DNA of 64,000 bases from Metabacillus rhizolycopersici (lineage in GTDB: Bacteria; Bacillota; Bacilli; Bacillales; Bacillaceae), in contig NZ_JAIQUM010000013.1 in assembly GCF_020075705.1 (NCBI RefSeq), positions 1 through 64,000 of the forward strand, read 5' to 3'. A program made the translations under genes and the position numbers. The notes below the pieces were generated by a model, which was not told where the DNA came from, did no database searches, and saw only the letters and a program-made list of their open reading frames with translations. Numbering within the stretch: the first letter of the stretch is position 1; each line of letters begins with the position of its first letter. Positions 8,527 through 16,238 of this stretch are shown piece after piece.

Positions 8527-9411
8527 CTATAAATTAATAACCATCTCTTTTTGATTCCCTATCTCTTTAAATTTATGATTGAATTCCTTAGGAGACAGAT
8601 ACTTCAGGCTTCCGTGATATCTTCGATTATTATAAAAATCGATAAATTCATCAATTCGATAATATGCCTCATCAAAACATTCAAATAAGTGTTGCTGATA
8701 ACACTCCCTTTCAATGATACTGTGAAAGGACTCGATATAAGCATTTAGATTAGGAGATTTAGGCGGGATTCTCTCATGATAGATTCGATGATGGTGACAA
8801 AATTCTCCAAACGCACGACTGAGAAATTGCGGCCCATTATCTGTCCTTATGATAATCCCAGATTGTTCTTCATCTATAGGAAAATGAACCTGTCTCCTTA
8901 TCAAAGCCTCTTGAAGCATCCCAATAATGTCTGTAGCCTGACATGTTGAGCCATGATAATGACCTACGATATATCGATCAAACACATCAATGGCACTAGC
9001 GAGAAAAAAGAAACGTCCACTTTCTACAATTGACCCATATTTAATGTCCACTTGCCATAATTGATTGGGCTCTGTGATGGCATGTTGTTTAGCTAGTCTC
9101 TTTGGATACGGAGAGCTCCCCCTCCGTTTAGGTAAAAGAATATCTAACTTATCACATAATCGATAAACCTTTTTAGGGCTTATGATAAGGCGATGCTGAA
9201 CCCTTAAATAATTCGTTAATTTCCGATATCCGTATACACTTTCCTCTCCCTCTACAGCCTCCATTAAGAACTCTTCAATTTGTTCATCAGGAACTCGTTT
9301 TCCAGATTGATTGACTGAAAAACCTGGAGTGGGGCGTCCCCTTTTAGAAGCATCAGTAGCTTTCATTTCAGTACTTTGATGGTAGTAATACAACGACCTA
9401 TGCACCTCCAA
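8527..9411 (-). CDS. IS3-family transposase OrfB (catalytic part)
   Basis: This is the integrase-like catalytic subunit. An HTH_21-like segment (residues about 45-95) precedes an rve core whose DD(35)E triad is visible: Asp122 in QVDIKYG, Asp191 in RTDNGPQF, Glu227 in AYIESFH. The C-terminal IDEFIDFYNNRRYHGSLKY is typical. The indicated start is only the first internal TTG. The frame is open further upstream to 9501, across the end of OrfA, so the active product is probably an OrfAB fusion made by -1 frameshifting. Confidence 0.92.
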   Translation of the reverse strand: MEVHRSLYYYHQSTEMKATDASKRGRPTPGFSVNQSGKRVPDEQIEEFLMEAVEGEESVYGYRKLTNYLRVQHRLIISPKKVYRLCDKLDILLPKRRGSSPYPKRLAKQHAITEPNQLWQVDIKYGSIVESGRFFFLASAIDVFDRYIVGHYHGSTCQATDIIGMLQEALIRRQVHFPIDEEQSGIIIRTDNGPQFLSRAFGEFCHHHRIYHERIPPKSPNLNAYIESFHSIIERECYQQHLFECFDEAYYRIDEFIDFYNNRRYHGSLKYLSPKEFNHKFKEIGNQKEMVINL

Positions 9412-9485
9412 AATCTCTAACGTCTTCTTTATAGAAAACCCTTCTTCTATCCAAAGTTTTGCTTCCTCTAGTTTTTCATCTATCG

Positions 9486-9791
9486 TTATTTCCCTTTTTT
9501 TAAAAGGTTTTTCAACATGGCAACCTCTAGCTCTTTTTCTCCCAGTAGCTTCATCGCTTGTTCATACTTGTCCATTAATTCATCTTTTGTAGGATTTTCA
9601 GACAAGGTGGTCGTCTCTGTATCCTCCATTTGATCACGGATCTCATCTCCATACTCATTCATCCAAGCTCTTAAAGTACCTCGTGCTATACCTGCCTTAC
9701 GCGCGATAGAAGAGTAGTTGCCTGTTTCTAGGGCCATACGAACGTATTTCTTTTTTACATCTTCTATAGCTTCTACTTTTTTTCTTGTCAT
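9486..9791 (-). CDS. IS3-family transposase OrfA (DNA-binding part)
   Basis: The 101-residue protein has an HTH of the IS3/Hin type (YVRMALETGNYSSIARKAGI followed by ARGTLRAWMNEYG, residues 16-50) and a C-terminal leucine-zipper-like coiled coil (EQAMKLLGEKELEVAMLKNL). It binds the terminal repeats and helps OrfAB. It ends in a run of lysine codons that forms the frameshift site. GGGGGG lies upstream of the ATG. Confidence 0.9.
   Translation of the reverse strand: MTRKKVEAIEDVKKKYVRMALETGNYSSIARKAGIARGTLRAWMNEYGDEIRDQMEDTETTTLSENPTKDELMDKYEQAMKLLGEKELEVAMLKNLLKKGK
9495..9501 (-). other. Candidate -1 programmed frameshift heptamer (A AAA AAA) between orfA and orfB
   Basis: In the orfA frame the last codons are CTT TTA AAA AAA GGG AAA TAA. 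Slipping back one base on the A heptamer enters a frame that reads REITIDEKLEEAKLWIEEG and continues without a stop into orfB. This is the normal expression mode of IS3-family transposases. Confidence 0.75.
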
Positions 9792-9982
9792 CTAATTTGT
9801 CCCCCCTCCCACGTAAAACAACTTAGTTTTATTGTACTTTTTTAACTGAGTTGGTGTCCAAATGATTAAGGGGGCTAAAAAGAAGTCGATAGATTATCAT
9901 CTGATATTAAGGAAATCTCCATATTTTTAATGATTTGCTATTAACTATTTTTTAGTTCAGTCGATGAAATAAGTAGACAAAA

Positions 9983-11707
9983 GTGTTAACTAAAGAAAGT
10001 GGGAAAAAGATATTGAAACATCTATTTACGTTTAAAAGTATAAAAGGAAGAATAGCAGCAGGATTTATTTTAGTCATTGTATGTGTAATTGGTCTTTCTA
10101 CATATAATCATTTTTCATTAAGTAAAATAAATGATAATACGAAGGAAATTGTCGATACAAGCTTTCATACTTTACTTTTTGGCGAAAAATTAGCCTTTAC
10201 GATGGCTCTAGGACAGTCATCAGCCCGTGCTTATTTATTAATGGAAGATAAACAGTATAAAGAAAGCTTTGAAGCACAGTTTGAGCGCAACAAACAATTA
10301 AGAGAAGAAGCGATTAGCTTTGGTGTTTCAGATGATGCTATTGCGATCATGGATCAATCATTGCACTGGTTTGAATATGTTAATAACAGGGTGCTAACAG
10401 TGTATGATCAAGGAGATCGAGAAGGAGCTATTCTTTTACTTAAACAACAGGAGTCATTTGCTGCAGAGAATCTAGCGGCATATGAACAAAGTATTCGAAA
10501 TCGAGAAAACTCAATGAGAACGGATAGCGAGACAATTATTGCACTTGGGAATTCAATTGCAACTGTATCGCTCATTACATCGGTGTTAGTGATAATTTTT
10601 GCTGTGGGATCTGCATTACTAACTTCCCGAGCGGTTATAAGACCAATAAAAGTCGTCATGTCAAGAATGGAAGAAATGGCATCGGGTGATTTAAGTCAGG
10701 AACCAATTATGACGAATTCACAAGATGAAGTGGGACAACTTGTTGAATCGACAAACAAAATGACTGAAAAGGTTCGAGAGCTATTACAACAAATTAATCA
10801 CGTTTCTGAATCTGTATCAACACAAAGCGAAGAATTAACTCAATCGGCAATTGAAGTAAAAGAGGGTTCAATTCAAGTTGCAACGACAATGCAGGAAATG
10901 GCGATAGGGGCAGAAGCACAAGCAAGTCATACATCTGACTTGTCAGCAACTATGATGGAATTCACTGAGAAAATTCAAGGGCTTAATCAAAGTGGTGAAC
11001 AAATTCAACAAGCATCCAATCATGTTGTCTCGTTGACTCAGACAGGTAATGATTTAATGGAAGATTCCTCAGCACAAATGGCTAAAATTGATCAAATTGT
11101 TCAAGGATCTGTCGTAAAAGTGAAAGAATTAAATGAGCAATCAAAGGAAATTTCTACTCTCGTTGAAATGATTAGGGCAATTGCAGCACAAACAAATCTT
11201 TTAGCTTTAAATGCGGCGATTGAGGCTGCACGTGCAGGAGAGCATGGTAGAGGATTCGCTGTTGTCGCTGATGAAGTGCGAAAACTGGCTGAGCAAGTTG
11301 AGGTGTCAGTTACTGAAATAACTGGTATTGTACAAAAAATTCAAACAGAGACGAATAATGTTACAGAGTCCTTAGAAACAGGCTACCATGAAGTAGAGCT
11401 AGGTACGAGTAAAATAGAAGCTTCTCGCGAAACATATCATGGTATCAATCAAGCATTGAACCAAATGGTAAATAGTATGCAACAAGTTCAAGGGACATTA
11501 ACAACGATTGTAGATGACACAAAGGATATGAATGCAAAAGTCATGGAAATCGCTGCGATATCAGAGGAATCAGCAGCAGGAGTTGAACAAACATCTGCTT
11601 CATCACAGCAAACGAGCAGCTCAATGGAAGAAGTGGCAAAAAGCTCAGAGGGCTTGTCTAGACTTTCTGAACGAATGAATGATTTAGTAAAACAATTTAA
11701 GTTGTAG
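9983..11707 (+). CDS. Methyl-accepting chemotaxis protein
   Basis: The 574-residue chemoreceptor has TM1 (about residues 20-40), an extracellular helical sensor region without recognisable Cache features (about 41-190), TM2 (about 193-216), a HAMP domain (about 217-270) and a long cytoplasmic coiled coil. The signalling tip is conserved as [20 protein letters not shown] followed by [18 protein letters not shown]. It relays ligand binding to CheA/CheW. The start is uncertain: a GTG at 9983 and a TTG at 10013 both lack a strong binding site. It is a single gene with its own terminator. Confidence 0.92.
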   Translation: MLTKESGKKILKHLFTFKSIKGRIAAGFILVIVCVIGLSTYNHFSLSKINDNTKEIVDTSFHTLLFGEKLAFTMALGQSSARAYLLMEDKQYKESFEAQFERNKQLREEAISFGVSDDAIAIMDQSLHWFEYVNNRVLTVYDQGDREGAILLLKQQESFAAENLAAYEQSIRNRENSMRTDSETIIALGNSIATVSLITSVLVIIFAVGSALLTSRAVIRPIKVVMSRMEEMASGDLSQEPIMTNSQDEVGQLVESTNKMTEKVRELLQQINHVSESVSTQSEELTQSAIEVKEGSIQVATTMQEMAIGAEAQASHTSDLSATMMEFTEKIQGLNQSGEQIQQASNHVVSLTQTGNDLMEDSSAQMAKIDQIVQGSVVKVKELNEQSKEISTLVEMIRAIAAQTNLLALNAAIEAARAGEHGRGFAVVADEVRKLAEQVEVSVTEITGIVQKIQTETNNVTESLETGYHEVELGTSKIEASRETYHGINQALNQMVNSMQQVQGTLTTIVDDTKDMNAKVMEIAAISEESAAGVEQTSASSQQTSSSMEEVAKSSEGLSRLSERMNDLVKQFKL

Positions 11708-11713
11708 GACAAT

Positions 11714-11747
11714 AAAAGGGAGAACTCTGTTTTTAGTTCTCCCTTTA
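11714..11747 (+). terminator. Terminator between the chemoreceptor and cssS
   Basis: AAAGGGAGAACT pairs with AGTTCTCCCTTT around an 8-base loop. The genes converge here, so it may serve both. Confidence 0.75.
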
Positions 11748-11769
11748 TGTAAAGCCTAATCAAAACGGA

Positions 11770-13119
11770 TTAAGTGAACTTTTCATGTGGTAAAGGAACT
11801 TTTGTATAAAAAGCTACCCCATTGTCCTCATTTACGGCCCATACTTCTGAATCGTGTAAATTAGCGATTCGTTTTACAATACTTAACCCTAATCCGAACT
11901 CACCCTTATGGCCTTTATGAAAAGGTTCAAATAACCGATCTTTAATTTCCTCAGCAATTGGTGATCCATCATTCCATAAGCGTAATAATAATGTTTCATC
12001 TGTTTTAGTGATGGATACGGAAATCACCTTATTGGCATATCGTAACGAATTCTCAAAAATGTTTTCTAAAAGCTTTTCCCATTGTTCTGCATCACCTAAA
12101 ATGACCGCTTCTTCTAACTGGACCTTCCAGTTAAGGGTAGGTTGTGCCCACTTAATTCGCTCGACCTCATCAATAATCAGGAGATCAAGACGGAATGTCG
12201 TTTTAACTGGCTTTCGTGTTGATAAGAAATCAAGCTTTGTTAAATAAAGAAGATCCTTGATTTTTTTCTCAAGCTTTTCTGATTCCTCTTCAATCACATC
12301 CATTGTACTTGTTAGATCTCCTTTTGGAAAAATGCCATCATTTACTGATTTGGCATAGCCGCGTATCACCATGACAGGTGTCTTTAAGTCATGGGAGATG
12401 TTTTGCAGCAACGTTTGCTGTGCCTCATCTTTTTTAACAAGGTGTTGTCGCATTTTTTCGATTGTATGACCTAACTTCCCAATCTCATCGTTTCGATCTA
12501 CTTCAACTGGCTCATGCCATTCTTGTTCAGAAAAATTCTTCACATGTTTTTCAAGTTTAACAAGTGGCTTAGATAAGTATCTTGCTAACCAAATGGATGG
12601 AATCCAGCTAAAGATAAACACAATAAACATCACAATCATCAATTGGCGAAAAAGTGTATAGACAAGGTCATTGCGATACGAATCCCAAGAATAGGAGAGG
12701 AGATAGCTTTGCTCCCCATTAATCGTTAATTTTCGAATAACATAAAAAAGTGTTTGATTTTTAAGGTTGTTTTCATATCGTACAACCGCTTTCGATTGAT
12801 TTGCTGCCAATTCCTGTGTGCGCTTAATAAATTCAATTGGAAGTTCATCTGAATAGTAGAAAAAAGACCTGTGAATCGGTAAGACCATATGTGAAACAGT
12901 GCGATCTCGTGGTGCTAAATCTCCGAATTCAGGTGTATTACTGCCAGGGCTTCCATATTCGGTTAGAATAAGCTGTTCATTTTCAATTGTTTTATAGATT
13001 TCCATCGTGAAGAATCCCCGTAATGTTGTCGGAAAAAGAATAACTAATAATAAAGATATGGCTAATAGAATTCCCGAGAAAACAAGCCATATTTGAAAAG
13101 CTAAGGGTTTATTTTTCAT
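11770..13119 (-). CDS. cssS: Sensor histidine kinase, CssS-type (secretion stress)
   Basis: The 449-residue membrane kinase has TM1 (about 9-29), an extracellular sensor loop (about 30-155), TM2 (about 157-179), HAMP, then HisKA with His243 in NISHDLKTP and HATPase_c with N-box ENIFENSLRYAN and G-box GLGLSIVKRIAN. Length and the partner identify the CssS family, which senses misfolded exported protein and phosphorylates CssR. Its start overlaps the cssR stop by 4 bases. The divergent neighbour is an HtrB-type protease, a known CssR target, which matches the B. subtilis arrangement. Confidence 0.9.
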   Translation of the reverse strand: MKNKPLAFQIWLVFSGILLAISLLLVILFPTTLRGFFTMEIYKTIENEQLILTEYGSPGSNTPEFGDLAPRDRTVSHMVLPIHRSFFYYSDELPIEFIKRTQELAANQSKAVVRYENNLKNQTLFYVIRKLTINGEQSYLLSYSWDSYRNDLVYTLFRQLMIVMFIVFIFSWIPSIWLARYLSKPLVKLEKHVKNFSEQEWHEPVEVDRNDEIGKLGHTIEKMRQHLVKKDEAQQTLLQNISHDLKTPVMVIRGYAKSVNDGIFPKGDLTSTMDVIEEESEKLEKKIKDLLYLTKLDFLSTRKPVKTTFRLDLLIIDEVERIKWAQPTLNWKVQLEEAVILGDAEQWEKLLENIFENSLRYANKVISVSITKTDETLLLRLWNDGSPIAEEIKDRLFEPFHKGHKGEFGLGLSIVKRIANLHDSEVWAVNEDNGVAFYTKVPLPHEKFT

Positions 13120-13781
13120 CCCTTTAACATCCTATATCCTAACCCATAAATCGTTTCTACCTTAAGATCAGGCATCTTTTTCCGTAATCGTCGCACAAGA
13201 TCATCGACGACTCGATCAGTCCCAAAATAATCAGATCCCCATAAATTCGTTAAGATTTGTTCACGAGAAAATGCTTGTCCTTGATTATGGAGAAAAAGCT
13301 GTAATAAATCAAACTCCTTTGAAGTTAGATTTAAATCATTTCCATGTAAATAAGCGATTCTAACTTGTTCGTCAATATGGTAAGGCGGAAGAGCAATAAG
13401 TGTACTTGCTTCTTCAGAATATGTCCGTGACAATAGTCTTTCTGCCCTGATCACAAGCTCCCTTGGTAAAAATGGCTTCGAAATATAATCATCACTCCCA
13501 AGTTCTAACCCTAATACTCGATCAATATCGGCATCTCTTGCAGATATGAAAATGACGGGTATATCTGGTGTAGTAGCTTTAATTTCTCTAATTAATTGAT
13601 AGCCATCAATATCTGGAAGCATAATATCTAAAATCCATAGATGAGGCGGTTCGTTAATGAGCGTTTTTGCTTTTTCGCCAGTTAAACAAGAAGTGACTGT
13701 CCAGCCTTCGTTTTTCAAATACATTGTCAGTAATTCGTTTAAATTTTGTTCATCTTCCACTAAATAAACCGTGTAATTCAT
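13116..13781 (-). CDS. cssR: OmpR-family response regulator, CssR-type
   Basis: The 221-residue regulator has a receiver domain with phosphoacceptor Asp52 (WILDIMLPDIDGYQLI) and conserved Lys102 (SKPFLPREL), then a winged-helix effector ending in GTDRVVDDLVRRLRKKMPDL. Similarity to CssR from memory is very high along the whole length (for example VIFISARDADIDRVLGLELG). Phosphorylated CssR activates htrA/htrB and its own operon. It is first in the cssRS operon and faces htrB across a 340-base intergenic region. Confidence 0.92.
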   Translation of the reverse strand: MNYTVYLVEDEQNLNELLTMYLKNEGWTVTSCLTGEKAKTLINEPPHLWILDIMLPDIDGYQLIREIKATTPDIPVIFISARDADIDRVLGLELGSDDYISKPFLPRELVIRAERLLSRTYSEEASTLIALPPYHIDEQVRIAYLHGNDLNLTSKEFDLLQLFLHNQGQAFSREQILTNLWGSDYFGTDRVVDDLVRRLRKKMPDLKVETIYGLGYRMLKG

Positions 13782-13836
13782 GTGTTCACTACCTTTCCAG
13801 GCTATTATACATCGTATGTATGAGCATGATCTTCCT

Positions 13837-13896
13837 TTTCACAATTTCCCATAATTCTCTCATTATTATCCCAAACTCCTTTTGTATAGTTATAAT
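13837..13896 (+). promoter_or_regulatory. Candidate CssR-binding tandem repeats and -10 element of the htrB transcript
   Basis: Three direct repeats of form TNNCANNATT begin at 13837 (TTTCACAATT), 13847 (TCCCATAATT) and 13858 (TCTCATTATT), one helical turn apart. They end about 23 bases before TATAAT at 13891-13896, where no good -35 box exists. That layout is expected of an OmpR-type activated promoter. Assignment to CssR rests on context, not on a remembered consensus. Confidence 0.6.
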
Positions 13897-13898
13897 AT

Positions 13899-13927
13899 GA
13901 AAAGCGGAAGCGGCTAAGCGCTGGAGC
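13899..13927 (-). repeat. Collapsed remnant of the dispersed fold-back repeat family
   Basis: Read on the minus strand it is GCTCCAGCGCTTAGC joined directly to CGCTTCCGCTTTTC, that is, the two outer ends of the family described at 42-63 kb with the whole centre missing. It lies in the presumed htrB leader. Confidence 0.55.
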
Positions 13928-13997
13928 AAATCACCAAAACAAAATCAAAAAAGTAGACTTTCATAATCATTGAAAATAGAAAGAAGGGATTCCGAAA

Positions 13998-14081
13998 ATG
14001 AGAGGTATTATTTTTACAGGAGTTTCATTATTAGTTATTCTAATTGTAATAGGCGGATATGTTAGCACACAAGGAGCATAA
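13998..14081 (+). CDS. Putative 27-residue single-pass membrane peptide
   Basis: A short ORF starts 10 bases after AAGGGAT. It encodes MRGIIFTGVSLLVILIVIGG followed by YVSTQGA: one positively charged N-terminal residue, a hydrophobic helix and a short polar tail. It ends 39 bases before htrB and lies downstream of the putative CssR-controlled -10 element, so it may be co-transcribed with the protease. No family is recognised. It could be a real small membrane protein or chance, but codon use and the binding site favour translation. Confidence 0.5.
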   Translation: MRGIIFTGVSLLVILIVIGGYVSTQGA

Positions 14082-14120
14082 GATCATTTGTTTAAATAAT
14101 ATTCAGGAGGCAAACAAATA

Positions 14121-15359
14121 ATGGGATATTATGACGATTCAGAAATAAAACGAGAGAAAATAAAACCACGAAGAAATTTACTTCCACTTTTTACATCAAT
14201 AGTCAGTGGGATGGTAGGTGGTGCATTAGTATTAGGAATTACAACTTTTACTGATCAACAAGATCAATTAAATCCTACTACTAACAATCGCGCTGAAACA
14301 GCGATACAAAATGAGGATTCAACCCCTGTTTCAACACAGAACTTGTCGAATAATACAAATTCAATTGCAGACATTGTTGATAGTCTATCACCAGCAATTG
14401 TCGGTATTATAAATATGCAAACACAAACAAATGGTGATATATTTAGAAACTTTTCTGAAAGTGAAAGTGAAAGTGTGAAAAGTGGGACAGGTTCAGGTGT
14501 TATTTTCAAAAAAGAAGGTGATGCAGGTTACGTGATCACGAACAACCACGTGATTGAGGGGGCAGAGTCAATCGAAGTAACTCTTTTTAACGGTGAAAAA
14601 GTTGATGCTGAACTAGTTGGTACAGATGCGCTAACCGATATTGCTGTCCTTAAAATCGATGCTAAGCATGTAACCGTTGTTGCAGATATCGGTGATTCTT
14701 CTGCCCTTCGAACAGGTGAAGAGGTTATTGCAATCGGTAATCCACTTGGAGAAGAGTTTACAAGAACAGTAACGCAAGGAATCATAAGCGGTCTTGACCG
14801 GACAATTGATGTGACAACATCTGAAGGAGACTGGGCCCTAAATGTCATTCAAACAGATGCCGCGATTAATCCCGGTAATAGCGGTGGACCACTTATCAAT
14901 ATGCAAGGTGAAGTAATTGGAATTAATAGTTTAAAAATAAGTGAAAGTGGTGTGGAAGGATTAGGCTTTGCTATTCCGAGTAACGAGGTGATGCCTATTG
15001 CGGATAATTTAATGAAAAATGGAAAAGTTCAGCGACCATTTATCGGTGTAGGCCTCGTTGAAATGAGCCAAATCCCAGCATATTATTTACACGAGAATAT
15101 GAAGCTCCCTGAAAATGTGAAAGAAGGAGTAATTGTTGGGAATGTTCAACAAGGCTCACCAGCTGACGAAGCTGGTTTGCAACAACAAGATGTTATTGTC
15201 TCAATGGATGAAACAGCGGTAACAAGTGCAAATGAATTGAGACATTATCTTTACACCGAAACGGAAATTGGAGAAGAAGTACAACTAACGCTCTACCGCG
15301 CAGGTAAGGAAATGACGGTCACTATTAAGCTGTCAAACCGTGATGCGACAAATGCTTAA
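14121..15359 (+). CDS. htrB: HtrA/HtrB-type membrane-anchored serine protease
   Basis: This is a DegP/HtrA-family quality-control protease of 412 residues. A short cytoplasmic N-terminus (MGYYDDSEIK) precedes one transmembrane helix (about 21-43), a low-complexity linker, a trypsin-like domain with His143 (TNNHVIEG), Asp173 (LTDIAVLKI) and Ser254 (GNSGGPL), and one PDZ domain (about 300-400). It should degrade or refold misfolded exported proteins on the outer face of the membrane. HtrA, HtrB and HtrC are close paralogues. The htrB name is chosen because B. subtilis htrB lies divergent from cssRS as here. AGGAGG precedes the ATG. Confidence 0.88.
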   Translation: MGYYDDSEIKREKIKPRRNLLPLFTSIVSGMVGGALVLGITTFTDQQDQLNPTTNNRAETAIQNEDSTPVSTQNLSNNTNSIADIVDSLSPAIVGIINMQTQTNGDIFRNFSESESESVKSGTGSGVIFKKEGDAGYVITNNHVIEGAESIEVTLFNGEKVDAELVGTDALTDIAVLKIDAKHVTVVADIGDSSALRTGEEVIAIGNPLGEEFTRTVTQGIISGLDRTIDVTTSEGDWALNVIQTDAAINPGNSGGPLINMQGEVIGINSLKISESGVEGLGFAIPSNEVMPIADNLMKNGKVQRPFIGVGLVEMSQIPAYYLHENMKLPENVKEGVIVGNVQQGSPADEAGLQQQDVIVSMDETAVTSANELRHYLYTETEIGEEVQLTLYRAGKEMTVTIKLSNRDATNA

Positions 15360-15402
15360 AATATAGTGATGAAAGAATAACCGTTACTCGATTATATAGA
15401 TA

Positions 15403-15467
15403 AGGCTGACCTAGATATAATTCAGATCTACTGTAGATTTGGATATACACATATGGTCGGCTTTTTT
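15403..15467 (+). terminator. htrB terminator
   Basis: An AGGCTGACC stem with a G-U pair to GGTCGGCT closes a long loop, followed by six T. Confidence 0.6.
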
Positions 15468-15537
15468 CTATAAAAGAGGAAACGCTCGTATATTCGTAAT
15501 CACATTTGGGAATGTTTAATTCGAAGGAGTGATAACG

Positions 15538-15660
15538 ATGAAAAGAGATAGGGACCAAATTGATACAGACAAAATTGCACCTGGAATGGATGATGATCAA
15601 GAATTAAATCAACGTGCATCAGAAGAGGAAATTTCAGAGGGGAATCGACGAAGGTTATGA
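15538..15660 (+). CDS. Small conserved Bacillus-type hydrophilic protein, apparently frameshifted near its end
   Basis: GAAGGAGTG precedes an ATG encoding 40 residues, including DKIAPGMDDDQELNQRASEE and EISEGN, a pattern I recall from small uncharacterised Bacillus proteins. After GN the frame gives RRRL and stops. Another frame at the same point continues as TKVMTLSFDEVDPS and stops at 15690-15692, which resembles the usual C-terminus of the family. A one-base deletion around 15645 would explain this. The function is unknown. The gene may be broken or the base call wrong. Confidence 0.65.
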   Translation: MKRDRDQIDTDKIAPGMDDDQELNQRASEEEISEGNRRRL

Positions 15661-15763
15661 CTTTATCGTTTGATGAGGTTGATCCATCATAGTTTTATGG
15701 TGCGTAGTGTTCGATCATGTAGCAAATAATAAAAGGATTAAAACTTTATAGGAGTGATGATTA

Positions 15764-15940
15764 GTGGAGAAAAAGTCTAAGTTAGAGAGTAATCAAATTG
15801 CTGGAAAAGAATATGAAGTAGAAGATTACAAGAGTCAAGATGAGTTATCGTCTGGTTTAGCTACTACTCATGAACAAGCATCTGATGGTTATATGGAAGG
15901 GTCAATTGAGACTGAAGACTCAACCGCGAATAAGGAATAA
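15764..15940 (+). CDS. DUF4025 (YozQ-like) small protein
   Basis: The product has 58 residues from a GTG start, with GGAG 10 bases upstream. Its central part, AGKEYEVEDYKSQDELSSGL then ATTHEQASDGYMEGSIE, matches the DUF4025/YozQ-type pattern. It is acidic, hydrophilic and without membrane segments; its role is unknown. It follows another small hydrophilic protein gene and precedes an intergenic hairpin. Confidence 0.75.
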   Translation: MEKKSKLESNQIAGKEYEVEDYKSQDELSSGLATTHEQASDGYMEGSIETEDSTANKE

Positions 15941-15983
15941 GTAAATAGTAATTTTGAGTAATAAATTACATATCTCAGCTTCT

Positions 15984-16028
15984 GGTTGAACATGCCTGTT
16001 AACATTATTAATGTTTAGGTGTTCAACC
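15984..16028 (+). terminator. Long stem-loop after the DUF4025 gene
   Basis: GGTTGAACA (15984-15992) pairs with TGTTCAACC (16020-16028), and the inside can pair further as AACATT/AATGTT. The following bases CTCTTTATAG are only weakly T-rich. Confidence 0.5.
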
Positions 16029-16081
16029 TCTTTATAGTATTGGATAAGAAAATGAAACTTGTAAAAGCAATAATTATTCCA

Positions 16082-16110
16082 TTGACAACTAACATTGCTT
16101 TTCTTATAAT
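16082..16110 (+). promoter_or_regulatory. Consensus sigma-A promoter upstream of the EamA gene
   Basis: TTGACA at 16082-16087, exactly 17 bases, then TATAAT at 16105-16110: a perfect match to the vegetative consensus. Transcription should start near 16117. Confidence 0.8.
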
Positions 16111-16116
16111 AAATTC

Positions 16117-16216
16117 GAAATTGAATAATAAAATCTTAATTAGATCGTGGATTTTTCTAGAGGTTACTCTATTTTCGCCACACAACTGTCAAAGGACAGT
16201 TGTGTGGCTTTTTTTT
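16117..16216 (+). ncRNA. Terminated leader or small RNA in front of the EamA gene
   Basis: A transcript from the consensus promoter at 16082-16110 would run about 60 bases and meet a perfect 14-bp GC-rich hairpin (16177-16190 with 16195-16208, loop AAAG) followed by eight T. This is a textbook intrinsic terminator placed before the coding region. It therefore defines either a 100-base small RNA or an attenuator whose read-through gives the EamA mRNA. I do not recognise a known riboswitch class in the short leader. Confidence 0.6.
16177..16216 (+). terminator. Perfect intrinsic terminator 22 bases before the EamA start codon
   Basis: GCCACACAACTGTC and its exact complement flank AAAG, followed by eight T. 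No promoter fits between its end and the start codon at 16239. Confidence 0.92.
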
Positions 16217-16238
16217 ATATAAAAAAGAAGGGGTATTT

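Larger units (their letters stand above)
8411..9877 (-). mobile_element. IS3-family insertion sequence
   Basis: The element of about 1.47 kb has two overlapping transposase frames on the minus strand and imperfect terminal inverted repeats. The left end reads GGCCCCCTTATTTTAGACAC (8412 on). The right end, read inwards, is AGCCCCCTTAATCATTTGGA then CACCAACTC, and homology continues about 28 bases with a 3-base indel. No clean target-site duplication is seen at these borders; AAGTCG at 8402-8407 and 9883-9888 could be one if the ends lie a few bases further out. It sits between fumC and a chemoreceptor gene and disrupts neither. Confidence 0.85.
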
